DNA of 64,000 bases from Kribbella antibiotica (GCF_004349055.1 NZ_SMKX01000018.1:1-64000); one strand, 5' to 3'. Positions 40,713 through 50,609 are shown, numbered from the stretch's first letter. The notes: generated by a model not told the origin, from the letters alone. Translations and numbers: made by a program.

Positions 40713-41485
40713 GACTCCACCCGGTGCTCTTCGCCGAGGTAGGCGCGGATGACGTCAGGGTCGGTCGCGACCTCCGTCGGCGTACCGGTACGGATCGGGC
40801 GGCCGAAGTCGATCACCATGATCCGGTCGGCCAGGTCCATCACCAGGCCCATGTCGTGCTCGACCATCACCATCGGCAGCCCGAGGTCATCGCGGATGTC
40901 GAGGATGAACCGGGCCATGTCCTCGGTCTCCTCCTGGTTCATCCCGGCGACCGGCTCGTCGAGCAGCAGCAACTTCGGTTCGGCGGCCAATGCGCGGCCG
41001 AGTTCGACCCGCTTCTGAACGCCGTACGGCAGCAGGCCGACCGGGTGCCGCCGCCATTGCGCCAGCTCGAGGAAATCGACGATCTCCTCGACGGCGTGCC
41101 GATTGGCCAGCTCGCTACGGCGGGCCTTGCCGATCCAGCCGAACGCCGCGAGGACGCCGTACGGGTGATGGTGGTGCCGGCCGAGCATCAAGTTGTCGAG
41201 CACGGTGAGGTTGGAAAACAGCTCGATGTTCTGAAAGGTGCGCGCGACCCCGAGACGGGCGATTTGGTGCGGCCGGCGGCCGAGCAGGCTCACACCGTCG
41301 AATCGCACCGTGCCACGCTGCGGTCGATACACACCCGACAGCACGTTGAAGATCGAGGTCTTCCCCGCGCCGTTGGGACCGATCACCGCGAACAGTTCGC
41401 CCGGATCCACGCTGAAGCTCACGCCGTCCAGCGCCCGTACGCCGTCGAAGCTGAGCATCACATCGTCGAACGTGAGGATGCTCAT
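40709..41485 (-). CDS. LivG-type ABC transporter ATP-binding protein
   Basis: Product of 258 residues. Walker A GPNGAGKTS, signature LPYGVQKRVELGRAL (PYGVQ replaces the usual SGGQ, normal for LivG), Walker B LLLLDEPVAGM. The ATG at 41485 overlaps the livF stop (ATGA) and is preferred to a GTG three codons upstream. Confidence 0.93.
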   Translation of the reverse strand: MSILTFDDVMLSFDGVRALDGVSFSVDPGELFAVIGPNGAGKTSIFNVLSGVYRPQRGTVRFDGVSLLGRRPHQIARLGVARTFQNIELFSNLTVLDNLMLGRHHHHPYGVLAAFGWIGKARRSELANRHAVEEIVDFLELAQWRRHPVGLLPYGVQKRVELGRALAAEPKLLLLDEPVAGMNQEETEDMARFILDIRDDLGLPMVMVEHDMGLVMDLADRIMVIDFGRPIRTGTPTEVATDPDVIRAYLGEEHRVES

Positions 41486-42267
41486 GACAGCCACCGCTTC
41501 CGGCGGCGATAGTGCTTCACATCGCGGAATGACTTCGCCGCCCCCTCCGCACCGAGGCCCAGGTAGAACTCCCGTACGTCGCCGTCCGCGAGGAGATCGG
41601 CGGCCGGCTTGTCCATCACGATCGAGCCGTTCTCCAGCACATACCCGTGCTGCGCGATCGAGAGCGCCATCGCCGCGTTCTGCTCAACCAGCAGCACGGT
41701 CGTGCCCTGCTGGTTGATCTGGACGATCACATCCCGGATCTGCTGCACGATCATCGGCGCCAAGCCGAGACTCGGCTCGTCGAGCAGCAGGTATCTCGGG
41801 TCGGACATCAACGCACGCCCGATCGCGAGCATCTGTTGCTCCCCACCCGACAGGTATCCGGCAGGCCGATGCCGCCGTCCCGCGAGGACCGGGAACAGCT
41901 CGTACGTGCGATCGAGGTTCTTCCGGATCGAGCGCGGCGTGACGTGACCGCCGATCCGCAGGTTCTCCTCGACGGTGAGATCGGCGAGAATCCGCCGGCC
42001 CTCCAGGACCTGTTTGATGCCCAGGGCAGCGATCCGGCTGGCGCCGTAGCCGTGGATCGGCTCACCGTCGAGAGTGATCGACCCGCGTCGTACCGCACCG
42101 TCGTGCACGTCCAGCAGGCCGGACAGCGCGCGCAACAGAGTGGACTTGCCGGCGCCGTTGGCCCCCAGCAGGGCAACGATCTGCCCTTGCGGGACCTCGA
42201 GGCCGACGCCCCGCAGCACCAGCATCACATCGTCGTAGACGACCTCGAGATTCTTCGCTGCCAGCAC
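41482..42267 (-). CDS. LivF-type ABC transporter ATP-binding protein
   Basis: Product of 261 residues. Walker A GANGAGKST, signature LSGGEQQMLAIGRAL, Walker B YLLLDEPSLGL. GTG start with GGGAGG six bases upstream. First gene of the liv operon (livF-livG-fadD-livH-livM-substrate-binding protein); the C-terminus carries an extra SFRDVKHYRRRKRWLS tail. Confidence 0.93.
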   Translation of the reverse strand: MLAAKNLEVVYDDVMLVLRGVGLEVPQGQIVALLGANGAGKSTLLRALSGLLDVHDGAVRRGSITLDGEPIHGYGASRIAALGIKQVLEGRRILADLTVEENLRIGGHVTPRSIRKNLDRTYELFPVLAGRRHRPAGYLSGGEQQMLAIGRALMSDPRYLLLDEPSLGLAPMIVQQIRDVIVQINQQGTTVLLVEQNAAMALSIAQHGYVLENGSIVMDKPAADLLADGDVREFYLGLGAEGAAKSFRDVKHYRRRKRWLS

Positions 42268-42378
42268 CCGGCCTCCCGGATCCCCAGTGTTCCCATCACC
42301 TTGGCGAGTGAGTGTGGCACCGCCATTGGGTACTGAGAAGGGCTGGCAGCCCGGAAAGCGGACACGCTCCCCAAACCG

Positions 42379-42392
42379 TGACCGACCGGTCA
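42379..42392. promoter_or_regulatory. TetR-type operator candidate upstream of the liv operon
   Basis: TGACCGACCGGTCA is a near-perfect palindrome of the ACCGACCGGT kind bound by TetR repressors of fatty-acid and acyl-CoA genes in actinobacteria. It is 112 bp before livF and 28 bp past the hisH stop. The remaining bases of 42268-42419 hold only short inverted repeats. Confidence 0.45.
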
Positions 42393-42419
42393 GGGGTGAA
42401 ACCAGTTAGACCACTGGTA

Positions 42420-43061
42420 CTACAGGGAGCGGACCCAGTTCTCCAGGACTGTCGCGCCTGCGTCGCCGGACTTCTCCGGGTGGAACTGGGTGGCGGTCAG
42501 CGGGCCGTTCTCGACCGCGGCCACAAAGGCATCACCGCCGTACGTCGTCCGGGTGACCAGCGGCGTGACCGACTCGCGGGTGTCGTTGAGCTCCCAGGTG
42601 CGGACGCCGTACGAGTGGACGAAGTAGAAGCGTTCCTTGTCGACACCCTCGAACAACCGCGTGCCGGCCGGTACGTCGATGGTGTTCCAGCCCATGTGCG
42701 GAACCGGCTGACCCTCGGTCGGCTGGAGGCGCTCGACTGTGCCTGGCCACTGGTCGCAACCGTCGGTCTCGACGCCGTGCTCGATACCGCGGGCGAACAG
42801 GATTTGCATGCCGACGCAGATGCCGAGGACCGGGCGGCTGCCGGTCAGGCGGCGGTCGATGATCGCGTCGCCGCGGACTGCCTTCAGGCCGGCCATACAG
42901 GCGGCGAAGGCGCCGACGCCGGGGACCAGGAGGCCGTCGGCGTTCAGCGCTTCGTCGTAGTCCGAGGTGACGGTGACATCGGCGCCAACCCGTTGCAGGG
43001 CTCGCTCCCCGGACCGGATGTTGCCCGATCCGTAGTCGAAGAGGACGACCTTCTTGCTCAC
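42420..43061 (-). CDS. hisH: Imidazole glycerol phosphate synthase, glutamine amidotransferase subunit
   Basis: Product of 213 residues. Class I glutaminase triad: Cys in [12 protein letters not shown], His and Glu in [11 protein letters not shown]. Supplies ammonia to HisF in histidine biosynthesis. GTG start overlaps the hisB stop (GTGA). In most actinomycetes hisA/priA and hisF follow; here the operon ends and an unrelated liv operon begins. Confidence 0.96.
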   Translation of the reverse strand: MSKKVVLFDYGSGNIRSGERALQRVGADVTVTSDYDEALNADGLLVPGVGAFAACMAGLKAVRGDAIIDRRLTGSRPVLGICVGMQILFARGIEHGVETDGCDQWPGTVERLQPTEGQPVPHMGWNTIDVPAGTRLFEGVDKERFYFVHSYGVRTWELNDTRESVTPLVTRTTYGGDAFVAAVENGPLTATQFHPEKSGDAGATVLENWVRSL

Positions 43062-43657
43062 AGGGCGCCCTTGGTGGACGGGATCCCCGGCTGCCGCGGG
43101 TCGAGCTCGGCGGCGGCGCGCAACGCGCGGGCGAAGGCCTTGAACTGTGCCTCGACGATGTGGTGCGGGTCGCGGCCGGACAGCACCCGGATGTGGATGC
43201 AGATCGCGGCGTTGAACGCGAGCGTCTCGAAGACGTGCTGGGTCAGCGAACCGGCGTAGTCGCCACCGATGATCGCGTAGACCTGACCGTCGGGCTCGCC
43301 GGTGTGCACGCAGTACGGGCGGCCGGACAGGTCGACCGTGCAGTGCACGAGCGCCTCGTCGAGCGGCACGGTCGCGTCGCCGAAGCGCCGGATGCCCTTC
43401 TTGTCGCCCAGCGCCTCTTTCAGCGCCTGGCCGATACCGATCGCGGTGTCCTCGACCGTGTGGTGCGCGTCGATCTCGAGGTCGCCGACCGTGTTCACGT
43501 GCAGGTCGAGCAGCGCGTGCTTGGCCAGCGCGTTGAGCATGTGGTCGTAGAAGCCGACCCCGGTCGAGATGTCGGCCCGGCCAGTCCCGTCCAGGTCGAG
43601 CTCGATCAGGACCTTGGACTCGCTCGTCTCGCGATCGATCCGTGCAGTGCGGGTCAT
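43058..43657 (-). CDS. hisB: Imidazoleglycerol-phosphate dehydratase
   Basis: Product of 199 residues, the normal length of the monofunctional enzyme. Metal-binding histidine motifs [18 protein letters not shown] and [20 protein letters not shown] are both present. ATG at 43657 overlaps the hisC stop by four bases. Removes water from IGP in histidine synthesis. Confidence 0.97.
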   Translation of the reverse strand: MTRTARIDRETSESKVLIELDLDGTGRADISTGVGFYDHMLNALAKHALLDLHVNTVGDLEIDAHHTVEDTAIGIGQALKEALGDKKGIRRFGDATVPLDEALVHCTVDLSGRPYCVHTGEPDGQVYAIIGGDYAGSLTQHVFETLAFNAAICIHIRVLSGRDPHHIVEAQFKAFARALRAAAELDPRQPGIPSTKGAL

Positions 43658-44772
43658 GACAACCTTCCCGTGTCTGTCTTGAGGATGCGCTCCAGTGAAG
43701 CGCGGAACGCGGCCATCTCCTCGCCCGTGCCGATCGAGACCCGCAGCCAGCCGTCCGGGCCGGTCTCGCGGATCAGGATGCCGTCGTCGAGCAGCGTCTG
43801 CCAGACCGCGTGCCGGTCGGCGAAGGTGCCGAAGAGGACGAAGTTCGCGTCCGAGTCGACCGCGCGCAGACCAAGGCTGCGCAGCCAGTCGACCGTTTCG
43901 TCGCGCTCGATGCGCAACTGCTCGACCCGGCCGAGCAGCTCGTCGGAGTGCCGCAACGCGGCCCGGGCGACCGCCTGGGTCACGGCGGACAGGTGATAAG
44001 GCAGCCGGACGATCCTCAACGCGTCGACCAATTGGTTGCTCGCGGCAAGGTATCCGACCCGGCCGCCGGCCAGGGCGAACGCCTTCGACATCGTCCGCGC
44101 GACGGCAAGATTCGGGTACGACGGCAACAACGAGAGCGCGCTCGGAGTCCCGGTCCGGCGGAATTCGCCGTACGCCTCGTCGACGACCAGTACGGCGCCG
44201 GTCGCGGCCGTGCGAGCCGCCAATGCCTCGACGACCTGGATCGGGAGCGCCGTACCGGTGGGGTTGTTCGGTGAGGCGAGCAGCACGATCGACGGGCGGT
44301 GTCGCGAGATCGCGGCGAGCGCCTTGGACTGGTCGAGCGTGAAGTCCTCGGAGCGGCGGCCCGTAACCCAAGCAGTGTTGGTGTTTCGGGCGTACTCCGG
44401 GTACATCGAGTAGGTCGGCGCGAAGGACAGCGCCGTCCGGCCCGGGCCGCCGAAGGCCTGCAGGATGTGCAGCATGACCTCGTTGGAACCGTTCGCCGCC
44501 CAGATCTGCTCGGGCGCCAGCTGCGCTCCGGACTCACGGCCGAGGTAGGCGGCGAGGTCGGCCCGCAGGTCGAGAAATTCGCGGTCCGGGTAACGGTTGA
44601 GGCCGCGTGCGGCGTCGGTCACCGAGGCCGCGATATCCGCGACGACCGCCTCACTCGGGCTGTACGGGTTCTCGTTGACGTTCAGCAGGATCGGTACGTC
44701 GAGCTGCGGGGCGCCGTACGGCTCAAAGCTTTTGAGCTCCTCGCGGATCGGTAATCCGTCAAAGCGACTCAT
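43654..44772 (-). CDS. hisC: Histidinol-phosphate aminotransferase
   Basis: Product of 372 residues. Class I/II PLP aminotransferase: NENPYSPS (about 33), [20 protein letters not shown], and the PLP lysine in [21 protein letters not shown] at 44772 shares a base with the hisD stop (TGATG). Converts imidazole acetol phosphate to histidinol phosphate. Confidence 0.96.
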   Translation of the reverse strand: MSRFDGLPIREELKSFEPYGAPQLDVPILLNVNENPYSPSEAVVADIAASVTDAARGLNRYPDREFLDLRADLAAYLGRESGAQLAPEQIWAANGSNEVMLHILQAFGGPGRTALSFAPTYSMYPEYARNTNTAWVTGRRSEDFTLDQSKALAAISRHRPSIVLLASPNNPTGTALPIQVVEALAARTAATGAVLVVDEAYGEFRRTGTPSALSLLPSYPNLAVARTMSKAFALAGGRVGYLAASNQLVDALRIVRLPYHLSAVTQAVARAALRHSDELLGRVEQLRIERDETVDWLRSLGLRAVDSDANFVLFGTFADRHAVWQTLLDDGILIRETGPDGWLRVSIGTGEEMAAFRASLERILKTDTGRLS

Positions 44773-46097
44773 CAAATAGCTCCGGGGAAGCGGACGGAGA
44801 CGGCTGCGCCGTGGGCGGGCAGGTCTTCGGCGTTGGCGAGGGCAACTACGTGGCCGGCGACCTCTTCGAGGGCGTCGCGCGAGTAGTTGATGACGTGCAT
44901 GGCCTTCAGGAAGCTGCGCACGGACAGGCCGGACGAGTGGCACGCGCAGCCCGCGGTCGGGAGAACGTGGTTCGATCCGGCGCAGTAGTCGCCGAGCGAA
45001 ACCGGCGACCAGCCGCCGACGAAAATCGCGCCTGCGTTGGTGATCCGGGCCGCGCGCTCCTCGGCGTCGACGGTCTGGATCTCCAGGTGCTCGGCCGCAT
45101 ACGCATCCACGAGCGCAGTGCCCTGGTCGAGATCATCCACCAGTACGACGGCCGACTGCTGACCGTTGAGTGCCTCGAGCACGCGCTCGCGGTGCTTGGT
45201 CTGCGCGACCTGGATCGGCAGCTCAGCCTCGACTGCCGCGGCCAGGGCCTCGCTCGGAGTGACCAGGACCGACGCGGCCATCGGGTCGTGCTCGGCCTGG
45301 CTGATCAGATCCGCGGCGACGTGCTGCGCGTTGGCGGAGTCGTCGGCGAGGATCGCGATCTCGGTCGGGCCGGCCTCGGAATCGATGCCGACCTCACTCT
45401 GGAGGAACCGCTTCGCGGCAACGACGTAGATGTTGCCGGGGCCGGTGACCAGGTTGACCTTGCGGCAACCGTCGAAGCCATACGCGAAGCCGGCGATCGC
45501 CTGCGCGCCGCCCATCGCGTAGACCTCGGTGATGCCGAGCATCTCGCACACGGCGAGCACAGTCGGGTGCGGCAGGCCACCGAACTCCTTCTGCGGCGGC
45601 GATGCCACTGCCAGCGAAGGCACACCGGCAACCTGCGCCGGGACGACGTTCATGACAACGCTGGATGCCAGCGGGGCGCGCCCGCCCGGGACGTACAGTC
45701 CGACGCGCTGCACCGGAACGAAGCGCTGGACGACTCGGCCGCCCGGTGCCGGCTCGGAGGCGATATCGGCGGTCTTCTCGTCCTCGCTGACCTCGCGGAC
45801 CCGACGGATCGACTCCTCGAACGCCGCCCGCACGGTCGGGTCCAGCTCCGCCAGCGCGGTCTTCAGCGCCACCGCCGGAACCCGGATGTCCTCCACCCGC
45901 ACATGGTCGAACTTCTCGCCGTACTCCCGGATGGCCTCGAGTCCACGATGGCGGACGTCCAGACACAGGGGTCGGACGACGTCGAGAGCCTTCTCGACGT
46001 CGAACACGGCTCGGGGGACGAGGGCGTTCACTTCGGCTTGGAGGTCGGAGACCTCACCGGCCGCCACTCGGCCCCGCAGGTCGACGCGGCGAATCAT
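44772..46097 (-). CDS. hisD: Histidinol dehydrogenase
   Basis: Product of 441 residues, normal length. Conserved blocks [65 protein letters not shown] and [12 protein letters not shown] contain the zinc and NAD ligands. Last two oxidation steps of histidine synthesis. First gene of hisDCBH. AGTCTA (46104-46109) read as TAGACT on the minus strand lies six bases before the ATG, with no ribosome site, so the mRNA is probably leaderless. Confidence 0.96.
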   Translation of the reverse strand: MIRRVDLRGRVAAGEVSDLQAEVNALVPRAVFDVEKALDVVRPLCLDVRHRGLEAIREYGEKFDHVRVEDIRVPAVALKTALAELDPTVRAAFEESIRRVREVSEDEKTADIASEPAPGGRVVQRFVPVQRVGLYVPGGRAPLASSVVMNVVPAQVAGVPSLAVASPPQKEFGGLPHPTVLAVCEMLGITEVYAMGGAQAIAGFAYGFDGCRKVNLVTGPGNIYVVAAKRFLQSEVGIDSEAGPTEIAILADDSANAQHVAADLISQAEHDPMAASVLVTPSEALAAAVEAELPIQVAQTKHRERVLEALNGQQSAVVLVDDLDQGTALVDAYAAEHLEIQTVDAEERAARITNAGAIFVGGWSPVSLGDYCAGSNHVLPTAGCACHSSGLSVRSFLKAMHVINYSRDALEEVAGHVVALANAEDLPAHGAAVSVRFPGAI

Positions 46098-46103
46098 GGG
46101 CCC

Positions 46104-46109
46104 AGTCTA
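46104..46109 (-). promoter_or_regulatory. -10 box of hisD, leaderless type
   Basis: TAGACT on the minus strand, with GGGCCC between it and the ATG, places the transcription start on the first base of the start codon. Confidence 0.55.
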
Positions 46110-46193
46110 GTGCTGACGCGTCGTGCCTCCGACCGCATATCCAGTGTTCGAGCGTCACGCCCCGTCACGCCACGTACTGAGATGAGTTGTCCA

Positions 46194-46363
46194 CTAGGGC
46201 ATGCCTGGCGGTCCCGCGCCGTAGCGAGCATGTGCTCGGTGCGGTAGCTCGGCGTGCTGGGGCGAAGGCCTCGATGCTTTTCCATCGTGGCCTTTGCACC
46301 AGCGCGGCGAGGTGCCGTGCCGAGTGCAGCGCAGTAGGCGTGGGACCGCCAGGCATGGCCTAG
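46194..46363. repeat. 170-bp imperfect palindrome with 27-bp terminal inverted repeats (MITE-like)
   Basis: The left arm 46194-46220 and the right arm 46337-46363 match at 25 of 27 positions when inverted, both bounded by CTAG/CTAG-type ends. Pairing continues inward with mismatches and small bulges to the centre, where TCGATG and CATCG flank CTTTTC near 46270-46286. The whole unit can fold into one long hairpin. No coding frame is credible. It sits between hisD and the Lon-domain gene, and its right end supplies the -10 box of the latter. Confidence 0.75.
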
Positions 46364-46366
46364 GCT
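46361..46366 (+). promoter_or_regulatory. -10 box of the Lon-domain gene, leaderless type
   Basis: TAGGCT lies six bases before the ATG at 46373 and there is no ribosome site. The first three bases belong to the end of the palindromic element. Confidence 0.5.
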
Positions 46367-46372
46367 CCTTAT

Positions 46373-47041
46373 ATGGACTCCCGCCTGCCGCTGCTCACTG
46401 TCGACACGGTGATCTTTCCTGGGCTGGTGCTCCCGATCCCGGTCACCGACGTCCAGGGGCGCGCGGTGATCCGCGACCTGGTCGAGAACGGTGGCGAGAT
46501 GGCCTGCGGCGCCCTCGCCGTCCGCGACGGCTACGAGCTCGGCGAACGTGTCTTCCGCTCTCTCTACGGCACCGGCTGCTCGGCCACGATCTCCGAGATC
46601 CGCCTGGACGCCGACGACGACGGCCCGGTCGAGATCACGCTGACCGGCAATCGCCGCTTCAAGGTCGCCGAACTCGACGGCGGCGGCGACTACCTGGTCG
46701 CCGACGTCGAATGGCTCGACGAAGAGCTCGGCGAGGACCCCCTCGGCGCCGCCACGATCGCGGTCGGCCGCTTCCGCAAGTACGCCGAAGCCGTCTCCGC
46801 CATCAGCCGCCCCGGCCTCCACCTAGGCGACCTCCCCGACGACCCCAGCACCCTGTCCTACCTGATGTCCGCCGCCATGACGCTCCTAACGCCGGACCGC
46901 CAAAAACTCCTCGAAGCCACCGACACCACCAACCGTCTCACCCAGCTGGTCGGCTTCCTGGACTCGGAGCTCTCCGCCATCACCGCGCTCCCCTCCCTCC
47001 CCGCCACCGACCTCAGCTGGTCCAGCATGTCGCCGAACTGA
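46373..47041 (+). CDS. Lon N-terminal (substrate-binding) domain protein
   Basis: Product of 222 residues consisting of one Lon substrate-binding domain: LPLLTVDTVIFPGLVLPIPV at the start is the PUA-like entry, with GVAAV-type equivalents (TISEIRLD, FKVAELDGG, DVEWLDEE), then a helical part (FRKYAEAVSAI, SYLMSAAMTLLTPDRQKLLEA). There is no ATPase or protease domain, which is normal for these short actinobacterial proteins. Role unknown, possibly a protein-quality or substrate adaptor. No ribosome site; probably leaderless. Confidence 0.88.
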   Translation: MDSRLPLLTVDTVIFPGLVLPIPVTDVQGRAVIRDLVENGGEMACGALAVRDGYELGERVFRSLYGTGCSATISEIRLDADDDGPVEITLTGNRRFKVAELDGGGDYLVADVEWLDEELGEDPLGAATIAVGRFRKYAEAVSAISRPGLHLGDLPDDPSTLSYLMSAAMTLLTPDRQKLLEATDTTNRLTQLVGFLDSELSAITALPSLPATDLSWSSMSPN

Positions 47042-47087
47042 GCCGCGACCGCTACCGAAGTGAATCCCGGGGCGGTATGGTTTTGGT

Positions 47088-47324
47088 ATGAGCAAGCAGA
47101 TTACGGTGCGGCTGCCGGATGAACTCGTGGAGTTCATGGACCAACTGGTGGCGACGGACAAGGCGACGAGCCGGGCTTCGGTGGTGGCTCGGGCGATGGA
47201 GCGTGAGCGGCGGCGGGAGCTGGCGACGCGCGATCTGGCGATTCTGGCGGAGTACGGCGAAGATCCCGAGCTCGAGGGATTGGCGTCGGCCGTGTCCGGG
47301 ACCGCGTTGAACGACCTCGACTGA
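47088..47324 (+). CDS. Ribbon-helix-helix antitoxin (MazE-type)
   Basis: Product of 78 residues: KQITVRLPDELVEFMDQLV is the ribbon-helix-helix DNA-binding region, followed by SRASVVARAMERERRRELAT and an acidic tail that should wrap the toxin. One base separates its stop from the toxin ATG. TATGGT (47076-47081) lies six bases before the ATG, which suggests a leaderless message. As an autoregulator it should bind its own promoter. Confidence 0.88.
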   Translation: MSKQITVRLPDELVEFMDQLVATDKATSRASVVARAMERERRRELATRDLAILAEYGEDPELEGLASAVSGTALNDLD

Positions 47325-47325
47325 G

Positions 47326-47628
47326 ATGCGGCCGCTGCACATCGCCCGGCTGGACAAGCCGCGGCCGGTGGTCGTGCTCACGCGCGAGCTGATTCGCCCG
47401 CGGTTGACCAATGTCACCGTTGCGCCGATCACCAGCACCATCCGTGGGCTCTCCACCGAGGTGCTCGTCGGCCCGCAGAACGGGCTCGACCACGCGAGCG
47501 CCATCTCCTGCGACAACATCCAGACGATCCCGAAGTCTCACCTCGGCCGCCTGATCGGCTACCTGCACCCCGACCAGGAACCAGCCCTGGCCGAGGCCAT
47601 CAGTCTCGCCTTCGATCTGGAGATCTAG
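47326..47628 (+). CDS. MazF/PemK-family endoribonuclease toxin
   Basis: Product of 100 residues: RPLHIARLDKPRPVVVLTRE, TNVTVAPITSTIRGLSTEV and ASAISCDNIQTIPKSHLG are the conserved blocks of MazF-type mRNA interferases, including the catalytic Arg and Thr region (TSTIRGLSTE). Paired with the upstream antitoxin. It converges on ilvD, with 12 bp between stop codons. Confidence 0.9.
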   Translation: MRPLHIARLDKPRPVVVLTRELIRPRLTNVTVAPITSTIRGLSTEVLVGPQNGLDHASAISCDNIQTIPKSHLGRLIGYLHPDQEPALAEAISLAFDLEI

Positions 47629-47640
47629 GGACTTGGAGAT

Positions 47641-49491
47641 TTAGCCGAGCTTGCTGACATCCCGTACGGCGCCCTTGTCGGCGCTCGTCGCCATGGCGGC
47701 GTACGCGCGGAGCGCCTGCGACACCTTCCGCTCGCGGTTCTTCGGGGCGTAGACACCGCCCAGCGCCGTACGGCGGACTTCCAGCTCGGCGTCGTCGACC
47801 AGCAGCTCGATGGAGCGGTTCGGGATGTCGATGCGGATCTGGTCGCCGTCCTGGACGAGCGCGATCGTGCCACCCGAGGCGGCTTCCGGAGAAGCGTGCC
47901 CGATCGACAGGCCCGACGTACCGCCGGAGAACCGGCCGTCGGTCACCAGGGCGCAGACCTTGCCCAGGCCGCGGCCCTTCAGGAACGACGTCGGGTAGAG
48001 CATCTCCTGCATCCCCGGCCCACCCTTGGGACCTTCGTAGCGGATCACCACGACGTCACCCGGCTGGATCTGCTTGGCCAGGATCTTCTCGACCGCTTCG
48101 TCCTGCGACTCGCACACCACCGCGGGGCCCTGGAAGGTCCAGATCGACTCGTCCACACCGGCGGTCTTCACGACACAGCCGTCGACGGCCAGGTTGCCCT
48201 TCAGTACGGCGAGTCCGCCGTCCTTGGAGTAGGCGTGCTCCAGGTCGCGGATGCAGCCACCGGCCGCGTCCGTGTCCAGCGTCTCCCAACGCTCCGACTG
48301 CGAGAACGCGGTCGCGGACCGCTTGCAGCCCGGCGCCGCGTGCCACAGCTCAACGGCCTCGGCCGACGGCGAGCCGCTGCGCACATCCCAGTTCTTCAGC
48401 CAGTCACCGATCGATGCGCTGTGCACGGTGTGGATGTCTTCGTTCAGCAGGCCGGCCCGGTAGAGCTCGCCCAGGATCGCCGGGATGCCACCAGCGCGGT
48501 GCACATCCTCCATGTAGTACGTGCCGCCAGGAGCAACGTTCGGCGCGACCTTCGCCAGGCACGGCACCTTGCGCGACACCGCGTTGATGTCGTCCAGGTC
48601 GAAGTCGACCTCGGCCTCCTGCGCCGCGGCCAGCAGGTGCAGGATCGTGTTCGTCGATCCGCCCATCGCGATGTCCAGCGCCATCGCGTTCTCGAATGCG
48701 AGGCGCGAGGCGACGGTCCGCGGCAGCACGGTCTCGTCGTCGGTTTCGTAGTACCGCTTGGTGATCTCGACGACCGTGCGGCCCGCGTTCTCGTACAGCG
48801 CCTTGCGGGCGGTGTGCGTGGCCAGCACCGAACCGTTGCCGGGCAGCGCCAGACCGATCGCCTCGACCAGGCAGTTCATCGAGTTCGCGGTGAACATGCC
48901 CGAACACGACCCGCAGGTCGGGCAGGCGTTCTCCTCGATCCGCTGGATGTCCTCGTCGGAGACGTTCTCGTTGACGGCCTCGGACATCGCGTCGATCAGG
49001 TCGAGCTTGCGCACGGTCCCGTCGACCAGCGTCGCCCGGCCGGCCTCCATCGGGCCACCGGAGACGAACACGGTCGGGATGTTCAGCCGGAGCGCGGCCA
49101 TCAGCATGCCCGGGGTGATCTTGTCGCAGTTCGAGATGCAGACCAGCGCGTCCGCGCAGTGCGCCTCGACCATGTACTCGACCGAGTCGGCGATCAGGTC
49201 CCGCGAAGGCAGGCTGTAGAGCATGCCGCCGTGCCCCATCGCGATCCCGTCGTCGACGGCGATCGTGTTGAACTCGCGCGCGATGCCGCCGGCCTGCTTG
49301 ATCGCCTCGGAGACGATCCGCCCGACCGGGGCGAGGTGCGTGTGGCCGGGGACGAACTCGGTGAAGCTGTTCGCCACCGCGATAATCGGCTTCCCGAAGT
49401 CCCCACGGTCTACGCCGGAGGCCATCATGAGGGCGCGGGCGCCCGCCATGTTGCGGCCGTGGGTGACGGTACGGGACCTCAGATCAGGCAC
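47641..49491 (-). CDS. ilvD: Dihydroxy-acid dehydratase
   Basis: Product of 616 residues. Fe-S cysteines in [12 protein letters not shown] and [16 protein letters not shown], and the ending block [20 protein letters not shown] are typical. Third common step of isoleucine and valine synthesis. GTG at 49491 ([20 protein letters not shown] follows) is preferred: it has GGAG seven bases upstream and the family normally begins there; a TTG four codons earlier is possible. Monocistronic, divergent from a sigma-factor gene. Confidence 0.96.
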   Translation of the reverse strand: MPDLRSRTVTHGRNMAGARALMMASGVDRGDFGKPIIAVANSFTEFVPGHTHLAPVGRIVSEAIKQAGGIAREFNTIAVDDGIAMGHGGMLYSLPSRDLIADSVEYMVEAHCADALVCISNCDKITPGMLMAALRLNIPTVFVSGGPMEAGRATLVDGTVRKLDLIDAMSEAVNENVSDEDIQRIEENACPTCGSCSGMFTANSMNCLVEAIGLALPGNGSVLATHTARKALYENAGRTVVEITKRYYETDDETVLPRTVASRLAFENAMALDIAMGGSTNTILHLLAAAQEAEVDFDLDDINAVSRKVPCLAKVAPNVAPGGTYYMEDVHRAGGIPAILGELYRAGLLNEDIHTVHSASIGDWLKNWDVRSGSPSAEAVELWHAAPGCKRSATAFSQSERWETLDTDAAGGCIRDLEHAYSKDGGLAVLKGNLAVDGCVVKTAGVDESIWTFQGPAVVCESQDEAVEKILAKQIQPGDVVVIRYEGPKGGPGMQEMLYPTSFLKGRGLGKVCALVTDGRFSGGTSGLSIGHASPEAASGGTIALVQDGDQIRIDIPNRSIELLVDDAELEVRRTALGGVYAPKNRERKVSQALRAYAAMATSADKGAVRDVSKLG

Positions 49492-49628
49492 GAGAATCTC
49501 CAAGTTCTAGAGCTGGACGAACTCAGTCCATGGTGCCACTCGTCGTCCGAATGCCGAAACGCCGGTCCCGTATGACGGATTCCTGACGCTCCTGAGCGGG
49601 GTGAACCGGTGCCGCTATCGTGTTGTTC

Positions 49629-50555
49629 ATGGACGACTCCGAGCTGGTGCGGGCGGCGCAGGCGGGCGACATCAGTGCGCTCGGCACGCTGCTGGCCGGG
49701 CACCGCGCCCGGATGGCGGCAGTTGCGATCGCGGTCGTTGGCGCAGGAGCGGATGCGGACGACGCAGTGCAGGAGGCGATGACGGTCGCGCTCGCCCGGA
49801 TCGGCGACGTACGCGATCCGGCTGCAGTCGGCCCGTGGCTGCGTCAGGTGGTCCGCAACGCTTGCCTCACGTACCTGCGCGCCCGGCAACCACTCCCTCT
49901 CGACGAGCAACTGCACGCCGTACTGCCGTCGACCGAGCCCGACCCAGCCGAGCTGCTGGAGCGCCATGCCACACGGGACTGGGTCTGGCGTGCGCTGGAG
50001 GACCTGTCGCCACCGCTGCGGCTCGTGATGATGCTGCGGCACTTCAGTGGCGTGACGGCGTACCAGGACATCGCTGACGCCTGCGGCATCCCAGTGGGCA
50101 CAGTGCGCAGCCGCCTGGCCAAGGCGCGCGGTCAGCTGAGCGCCAGCCTGCTGGCCACGGCCGACGACTGCCATAGCGACGTGAGCGCACTAGCCGCCGT
50201 ACGGCGCAGTGAGGTCGAGGAGACGTTGGCTGCGGCGGAGCGGGGAACGCTGGCTGAGGTGCTGGCGGCGCACTGGTCGCCCGGCGCGACTTACACCTGG
50301 TCAGGCGGGCAGGGCGACGCCAACTCTTTCCTGCGCGGCATGTACGGCGACATCGCCGACGGCGTCCGTGGCCGGATCACCAATGTGCTTGCCAGCCAGG
50401 ACGTCACGGTCAGCGAGATCAACCTGATCAACCCGCCCGAGGACCCGCTGCACTGCCCGCCGACCGTGGTCTGGGTGCAGCACCTGCGAGACAGCCAGGT
50501 GTGTGACCTGCGGCTGTTCCACCAGCCCCGGCTGGAGAACGCCCTTTCTGCGTGA
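49629..50555 (+). CDS. ECF-type RNA polymerase sigma factor with extra C-terminal domain
   Basis: Product of 308 residues. Region 2 (about 1-75: DDAVQEAMTVALARIGDV, then LRQVVRNACLTYLRAR) and region 4 (about 118-165: LSPPLRLVMMLRHFSGVTAY, IPVGTVRSRLAKARGQL) are present. The last 120 residues are an added domain (LAEVLAAHWSPGATYTWSGG, PPTVVWVQHLRDSQVCDLRL) that may be an NTF2/SnoaL-like sensor as in other ECF groups with C-terminal extensions. No anti-sigma gene adjoins. TATCGT (49616-49621) is seven bases before the ATG, a leaderless arrangement. A methyltransferase follows 54 bp downstream on the same strand. Confidence 0.82.
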   Translation: MDDSELVRAAQAGDISALGTLLAGHRARMAAVAIAVVGAGADADDAVQEAMTVALARIGDVRDPAAVGPWLRQVVRNACLTYLRARQPLPLDEQLHAVLPSTEPDPAELLERHATRDWVWRALEDLSPPLRLVMMLRHFSGVTAYQDIADACGIPVGTVRSRLAKARGQLSASLLATADDCHSDVSALAAVRRSEVEETLAAAERGTLAEVLAAHWSPGATYTWSGGQGDANSFLRGMYGDIADGVRGRITNVLASQDVTVSEINLINPPEDPLHCPPTVVWVQHLRDSQVCDLRLFHQPRLENALSA

Positions 50556-50609
50556 CGCAGACCACAAGCAATCCCGCGAACTCCTGACCTGCTCACGCAT
50601 CCTGTTGGT

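Noticed and set aside
46098-46372. A T-box or histidine leader-peptide attenuator before hisD
   Set aside because: No His-codon run or T-box motif is visible, and hisD appears leaderless, so the palindrome lies outside its transcript.
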